Source: Pontiella sp.
GTDB lineage: Bacteria; Verrucomicrobiota; Kiritimatiellia; Kiritimatiellales; Pontiellaceae
Assembly: GCA_029935255.1 (NCBI GenBank)
Contig: JAOZKS010000014.1
Coordinates: 1 to 18,773, forward strand
Reading direction: 5' to 3'
DNA length: 18,773 nucleotides
Part shown: positions 15,100 to 18,773 of the stretch, piece by piece
Position numbering within the stretch: position 1 is the first letter of the stretch
Layout: the number at the start of each line of letters is the position of its first letter
Notes under the pieces: model-generated
Database searches by the model: none
Seen by the model: the letters and a program-made list of their open reading frames with translations, nothing else
Told to the model about the DNA's origin: nothing
Program-made: the position numbers and the translations under genes

Positions 15100-15774
15100 A
15101 TGGAAGCTGGACTCTACATTGTGGGCACACCGATCGGGAATCTGGGCGATCTTTCGTTCCGGGCTTTGGAAACCCTGAAGGAGGCCGACCTGATCGTGGC
15201 CGAGGATACCCGCCATACGCGGCGGTTGACCCAGCGCTATGAAATCGACACCCGCCTCATGAGCTGCCACAAGTTCAACGAGGTTCAGCGGTCGGAACAA
15301 ATTATTGATCGCATCGAGAACGGCGAGGCCATTGCCATGGTGACCGATTCGGGCATGCCGGGCATTTCCGACCCCGGCGCACGCGTGGTGGTGCTCTGCC
15401 GCGAGGCGGGCGTGATGATCACTGCGGTTCCCGGCCCTGCTGCGGTTACCACCGCAGTGGCACTGAGCGGATTCGGGGAGAAGGGGTTCATCTTTGCGGG
15501 CTTCCTGCCACATAAAAGCGGTGGCCGCAAACGTGATTTGCTGAAGTGGGCCGAAGCCGACCTGCCGGTGGTGCTCTATGAATCCCCCTACCGCCTGCTC
15601 AAACTCATGGGTGAGATTTCGGAGCATCTTGGTGCTGACCGCACCGTGTTTGTCGGGCGCGAATTGACCAAGAAATTCGAAGAGCTGAGCACGGGAAGCC
15701 CGGCAGAGGTTCTTGCCCGCTACGAGGGCCGCACCGTCAAGGGCGAGTGCGTGGTGATCCTTTTGCCTGAATGA
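15100..15774 (+). CDS. rsmI: 16S rRNA (cytidine(1402)-2'-O)-methyltransferase RsmI, short form
   Basis: RsmI uses S-adenosylmethionine to 2'-O-methylate C1402 in the decoding centre of 16S rRNA. The 224 residues carry the family's motifs: YIVGTPIGNLGDLSFRA (6-22), AEDTRHTRRL (34-43), VTDSGMPGISDPGARVV (81-97), AVPGPAAVTTAVALSGF (109-125), FLPHKSGGRKRDL, and GRELTKKFEEL. E. coli RsmI is 286 residues; this one stops just after VKGECVVILLPE, so the small C-terminal helical domain is absent. I chose ATG 15100 because similarity begins with MEAGLYIVGTP. An in-frame start at 14953 would run through the intergenic gap and into the MFS gene. The ribosome-binding site is weak (ACGGTGTG). Confidence 0.92.
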   Translation: MEAGLYIVGTPIGNLGDLSFRALETLKEADLIVAEDTRHTRRLTQRYEIDTRLMSCHKFNEVQRSEQIIDRIENGEAIAMVTDSGMPGISDPGARVVVLCREAGVMITAVPGPAAVTTAVALSGFGEKGFIFAGFLPHKSGGRKRDLLKWAEADLPVVLYESPYRLLKLMGEISEHLGADRTVFVGRELTKKFEELSTGSPAEVLARYEGRTVKGECVVILLPE

Positions 15775-15817
15775 GCCTTTTTACTTGGATTGAGTCAGCA
15801 CACTGGTTTTCGTTGGC

Positions 15818-16090
15818 CTACGCTGGGGGAAAGTCGAAATGTGTTTCGAACAAACCGACTAGTTTTTTGCAAAATCCCTCTTCGTCCGGACCGGAGACCT
15901 GGATCGAGACTTCGGTGCCGGATTCAAGCCCGAGCATGATGATATCAAGAGCAGATGTGAGTGTGCAGGTTCCGGATGGAGCCGTAATCAGAATCTCGCC
16001 CGAATAGGCGCTCCCTTCTTTCACCAAGATAGCAGAAGGCCGACAATGGATGCCGGCCTCGTTTTGAACAACTGCTGTTGCTTCAAACAT
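15818..16090 (-). CDS. HPr family phosphocarrier protein
   Basis: The 90-residue protein matches HPr end to end. The phosphorylated histidine is H15 in AGIHCRPSA, at the canonical position, and S46 in TLTSALDIIMLGL is at the position of the regulatory serine. HPr passes phosphate from PEP and enzyme I to PTS EIIA proteins; Ser46 phosphorylation by HPr kinase is a regulatory device in Gram-positives and also occurs in several Gram-negative groups. No enzyme I, HPr kinase or PTS permease is in the window. The ATG overlaps the upstream lipoprotein stop by 1 nt (TAATG), so translation is probably coupled. The sequence after S46 departs from classical PTS HPr (LDIIMLGL instead of MGVMSLG), so a regulatory HPr (NPr/Crh-like) role is possible. 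Confidence 0.93.
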   Translation of the reverse strand: MFEATAVVQNEAGIHCRPSAILVKEGSAYSGEILITAPSGTCTLTSALDIIMLGLESGTEVSIQVSGPDEEGFCKKLVGLFETHFDFPPA

Positions 16091-16545
16091 TACATTTCGT
16101 CAGTTGCTTCGGCCGGAGTATCGACATCAACTTCGATCTTATCCTTGATCTTCTCGCCATATTCTTTTTGGGCTTCGCGTTCTTTCTCAACATCACCGCT
16201 CTCCTGCGCACGACGGATCATTTGCTCGTAAACAACTTCATTGTTCAACGCATAGATGTATGGGCGGGCAAGAATGGCATTGGCTTCGCGGCTCGCGTCG
16301 CATTTCTCCACGGCAACTCTGGCCGCATCCTTCAGGGTGGGTTTGCCATAATCATAACCGAAGGCATAATTACCCGAAGGATCAATTGCAATAATGAACA
16401 CCTTGTTGTCCGGTTGTTCAAAGTAGTCCAACAACTTAGCCTGTGCATGAGGCGGGATTGGGGGAACATAGATGACATCACTAACACACCCCGCCAATAG
16501 AGCCACTAACACACTTGCAAACAAAATCCGTGCAATCACCTTCAT
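16090..16545 (-). CDS. small lipoprotein of unknown function
   Basis: The 151-residue protein has a lipoprotein signal (VALLAGC, Cys20). The mature part has a proline-rich start (VIYVPPIPPHAQAKL), a central segment with AIDPSGNYAFGYDYG (about 53-67) and DAARVAVEKCDASREANA (73-90), then YIYALNNEVVY, and a charged helical tail (about 108-140) ending in acidic residues. The central A-A-x(n)-EKC-x(n)-YALNN layout recalls small secreted proteins in which a cysteine-bearing repeat is followed by a Y-A-x-N strand, but I do not recognise a named family. AGGAG lies 6 nt before the ATG. A strong promoter precedes it, and the HPr gene follows by TAATG overlap, so the two are co-translated. Confidence 0.85.
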   Translation of the reverse strand: MKVIARILFASVLVALLAGCVSDVIYVPPIPPHAQAKLLDYFEQPDNKVFIIAIDPSGNYAFGYDYGKPTLKDAARVAVEKCDASREANAILARPYIYALNNEVVYEQMIRRAQESGDVEKEREAQKEYGEKIKDKIEVDVDTPAEATDEM

Positions 16546-16575
16546 AATATCTCCTATTTAAAATATTCAGGGGAA

Positions 16576-16604
16576 CTTATAAGTTTAAAATTCCCTTTAG
16601 TCAA
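16576..16604 (-). promoter_or_regulatory. sigma70 promoter with overlapping palindrome, lipoprotein-HPr operon
   Basis: The minus strand reads TTGACT, 17 bp, TATAAG. The -35 box overlaps the last codons and stop of the lplA-type gene (GTT GAC TAA). The perfect 12-bp palindrome AACTTATAAGTT (16574-16585) covers the -10 box, and flanking GGGAA/TTCCC extend the symmetry loosely, so a repressor site is possible. The leader is about 24 nt. Confidence 0.7.
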
Positions 16605-17439
16605 CATTGCTTGCCAGCGAAAATGCGGTAATAGAAAACGGGGTGTTCAAAAACTGCGTAAAGCCTTCGGCAGAAACAACCACACCTTTGACCACTTCCA
16701 GGCTTCGACCCTGATACTCCACTGCAAATCTCGGGGTGGCGGCATATTTCCAGTCATCGGAATTCTGTTTCTCACTTAATTCGGCCATCCGTGCTGGATC
16801 AAGTTCTGTTTCCAGTAGCGGAACTGCCCGCCCGCATCCATAGGTGGATTGAAAACTCTTCCGTAACGCCGTCGCAACCGCCCCGCCCGCCAAATTCAAA
16901 TTCGTCACGCTTGCCGGAACGGAGCGAATGGCATGGGTATCGATCGATTCGAACATTGAGCCGAGATAACGGTTTAGACGCTCTAGATCAGTGTGAAGGA
17001 GCAAGGTGCCGTGGTGCAGAGCTCGCCCCTTACGAAAACAAAAGGCATTTCCGGAAAACTTCAGGCCACCCACGCTCAGATTGCTCTTTCCTGTCCTTTC
17101 CGCATGGATTCCCAATGTTTCCAACGCTTGGAAAACCATTTCATAGGCCTGCTCTTCACGATATTGGGTGCGATCAACAATCACGCAATAATTCAGATTA
17201 CCTGCATCGTGATACACCGTTCCGCCGCCCGAAATCCGGCGGGCCAGCGGAACCCCCTCGTCGCGCATCAAACCGAGTTGGCATTCGCGCCAGGGGTTCT
17301 GGTTCTTTCCCATAACCACCGCGCAGTCGCTCCGCCACAGGAACAGGGTCGGACCACGATCCACGACATGTTCCATCAGGTATTCCTCAATCGCGAGATT
17401 GCGGTAAACGTCCGTCGAACTGGATTGAACAATCAACAT
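16597..17439 (-). CDS. lipoate-protein ligase A family protein
   Basis: The 280-residue protein has the biotin/lipoate ligase (BPL_LplA_LipB) fold: NLAIEEYLM (14-22), the lipoyl-AMP loop RRISGGGTVYHD (67-78), the catalytic lysine K127 in GGLKFSGNAF, and HHGTLLL (142-148). LplA enzymes activate lipoate with ATP and attach it to a lysine on the E2 or GcvH subunits in the cytoplasm. A C-terminal accessory region of about 80 residues is present (AATPRFAVEYQGRSLEVVKG), similar in size to the small LplA domain. Octanoyl transferases (LipM) share the core, so ligase versus transferase is not settled. No Shine-Dalgarno sequence is visible before the ATG at 17439. It is divergent from the deaminase gene with a 53-bp gap. 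Confidence 0.9.
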   Translation of the reverse strand: MLIVQSSSTDVYRNLAIEEYLMEHVVDRGPTLFLWRSDCAVVMGKNQNPWRECQLGLMRDEGVPLARRISGGGTVYHDAGNLNYCVIVDRTQYREEQAYEMVFQALETLGIHAERTGKSNLSVGGLKFSGNAFCFRKGRALHHGTLLLHTDLERLNRYLGSMFESIDTHAIRSVPASVTNLNLAGGAVATALRKSFQSTYGCGRAVPLLETELDPARMAELSEKQNSDDWKYAATPRFAVEYQGRSLEVVKGVVVSAEGFTQFLNTPFSITAFSLASNVD

Positions 17440-17453
17440 GCTGGTTTTTTCTT

Positions 17454-17483
17454 TTGTCCGTATTGCAGGCTTGGGGTTAAAGT
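17454..17483 (+). promoter_or_regulatory. candidate promoter of the deaminase gene
   Basis: TTGTCC, 18 bp, TAAAGT lies in the 53-bp divergent gap. The predicted start near 17490 would leave almost no leader, which agrees with the absence of a Shine-Dalgarno sequence. The boxes are only moderate, so this is tentative. Confidence 0.3.
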
Positions 17484-17492
17484 ACGCGTATC

Positions 17493-18692
17493 ATGTCAAA
17501 GATCACTGAATATTTCATCCAGAAAATACCCAAGACCGACCTGCACCTGCACCTCGACGGGTCGCTTCGGCTTTCTTCTCTGATTGAAATGGCGAAATCA
17601 CAACGACTCGAACTGCCTTCCTGCGAAGAATCCGGGATGAACGAACTCGTCTTCAAAGAGCGCTACGCCAATCTCGGCGAATATCTGGCCGGATTCGCCT
17701 ACACCGTAGGCGTTCTCCAAACCCCGGAAAATCTGGAACGTGCCGCCTACGAGCTCGCGGAAGATTCCCATAACGAAGGTGTCCGCTACATCGAAGTACG
17801 CTTCGCCCCGCAGTTGCACGTCACCCACGCCACCGAGATCGGGAGTATTGTCCGCGCCGTTGCTAAGGGGTTGGAAAAAGCAAAGAAACATCTCAATGCT
17901 TCCCTTTCTGAAAGCGATTTACCCTTCGAATACGGAATTATTCTCTGCGCCATGCGGCGGTTCAACCGCCAGATGTCGACCTACTACGAGCGGGTGCTCA
18001 ACCGCAGCACCTCCAGCATGCGATATTCGTATGCCCTCGCCTCCCTCGCCCTCGTGAAAGAAGCCGTCAAACTGCGTGATGAAGGCCTGCCTATCGTCGG
18101 GTTCGACCTCGCAGGCGAAGAAGCCGGCTTCCCCGCCATCCATCACAAGGCCGCCTTCCAATACGCCCACCGCAACTTCCTGCGCAAGACCGTACACGCC
18201 GGCGAAGCCTATGGTCCCGAATCCATTTTCCAGGCCATCACCGAATGCTACGCCAACCGCATCGGGCACGGCACCTTCCTGTTCTCGAAAGAAGCCATTA
18301 AGCTTAAATCGATCAAGGACAAGGCGCAATATATTGCACAACTCAGCGAATACATTGCCAATCAGCGCATCACCATCGAAGTCTGCCCGACGAGCAACCT
18401 GCAAACCATTCCCGAGTTCAAAACCCTGCGAGACCACCCCCTCCAACAAATGATCGACAACGGCCTATCCGTCAGCATCAGCACCGACAACCGTCTCGTT
18501 TCCCACACCAACGTCACCCATGAACTCCTGCTCTGCACCAAACACCTCAATTTAACCGACAGCCAGTTCCGCGACCTCGTGCTCGCCGGGTTCAAACGCA
18601 GCTTTTTCCCCGGTCCATATCGCGAAAAGCGCGCCTACGTCCGCCGCGCCATCGACCTCTACGACGGCTTCGCCAAGCAACACCTCGATTAA
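17493..18692 (+). CDS. adenosine deaminase family protein
   Basis: The 399-residue protein has the amidohydrolase-superfamily zinc site of adenosine deaminases: TDLHLHLDGSLR with H18 and H20, FDLAGEE (204-210), catalytic VHAGEA with H235 and E238, RIGHG with H259, EVCPTSN (296-302), and STDNR with zinc ligand D332. It should hydrolyse the 6-amino group of adenosine or a related purine in the cytoplasm, feeding purine salvage. The position after D332 is Asn where mammalian enzymes have a second Asp; TDNR is also the form I recall from actinobacterial enzymes, so it marks a subfamily. At 399 residues it is longer than the usual 330-350, with an insertion around 130-170 (LEKAKKHLNASLSESDLPFE). 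No clear ribosome-binding site. Adenine-type deaminases are the alternative. Confidence 0.9.
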   Translation: MSKITEYFIQKIPKTDLHLHLDGSLRLSSLIEMAKSQRLELPSCEESGMNELVFKERYANLGEYLAGFAYTVGVLQTPENLERAAYELAEDSHNEGVRYIEVRFAPQLHVTHATEIGSIVRAVAKGLEKAKKHLNASLSESDLPFEYGIILCAMRRFNRQMSTYYERVLNRSTSSMRYSYALASLALVKEAVKLRDEGLPIVGFDLAGEEAGFPAIHHKAAFQYAHRNFLRKTVHAGEAYGPESIFQAITECYANRIGHGTFLFSKEAIKLKSIKDKAQYIAQLSEYIANQRITIEVCPTSNLQTIPEFKTLRDHPLQQMIDNGLSVSISTDNRLVSHTNVTHELLLCTKHLNLTDSQFRDLVLAGFKRSFFPGPYREKRAYVRRAIDLYDGFAKQHLD

Positions 18693-18773
18693 ATGTACCT
18701 TTTAAAAAAGGCTCTTCCGGGAATTTTATGGCAGAAAGGGGTTCCGACAGGAATGGCACTAAGTTAAGGGGTT
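18693..18773. other. intergenic tail, no gene seen
   Basis: The last 81 bp hold no recognisable gene. A short symmetrical CCTTTTAAAAAAGG lies 5 bp after the deaminase stop; it has no U-tract beyond it, so I do not call a terminator. Confidence 0.5.

Noticed and set aside
17493..18692. Loss of a catalytic aspartate in the deaminase (TDN instead of TDD)
   Set aside because: The zinc-binding aspartate is present. Asn at the next position is also found in bacterial deaminases I remember, so it marks a subfamily and not a damaged enzyme.

Overview
The window comes from a Gram-negative bacterium. Four lipoprotein signal peptides, an LpoB-type penicillin-binding-protein activator and a GmhB-like heptose phosphatase all imply an outer membrane. 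A sulfatase remnant, a secreted GH2 beta-galactosidase, a GH172 (DUF2961) lipoprotein and a TIGR03790 protein together resemble marine polysaccharide degraders of the PVC group, most likely Kiritimatiellota (Pontiella-like). That assignment is inference from gene content; no rRNA is present.

Layout. (1) 1-2335: the 5' part of a GH2 beta-galactosidase gene (minus strand, running off the left edge), then the 3' remnant of a sulfatase gene. (2) 2300-2891: an integration scar. The C-terminal half of a tyrosine recombinase abuts the 3' end of a tRNA-Leu(CAG) gene that has a clear sigma70 promoter and an intrinsic terminator; the terminator is read through as the last codons of the recombinase. (3) 2912-4511: a tightly overlapping minus-strand operon, gmhB-like, tsaE, tsaB. 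(4) 4583-6283: a secreted TIGR03790 protein. (5) 6402-7232: a membrane-anchored alpha/beta hydrolase, converging with and overlapping (6) 7166-9509, a three-gene coupled operon (DUF1643-like protein, a 48-codon half-cupin, GH172 lipoprotein). (7) 9618-13688: cvpA, then a promoter and the lpoB / COG3014 / LPP20 lipoprotein operon. (8) 13702-15006: an MFS transporter, divergent from rsmI (15100-15774). (9) 15818-17439, minus strand: lplA-type ligase, then a small lipoprotein gene coupled to an HPr gene. (10) 17493-18692: an adenosine deaminase family gene.

Most of the window is ordinary chromosomal housekeeping plus carbohydrate metabolism. I see no CRISPR array, no complete mobile element and no obvious defence island. 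The least explained pieces are the recombination scar at the tRNA, the half-cupin wedged by two ATGA overlaps into the GH172 operon, the lipoprotein-HPr coupling, and a degenerate palindromic motif that recurs between and inside genes.
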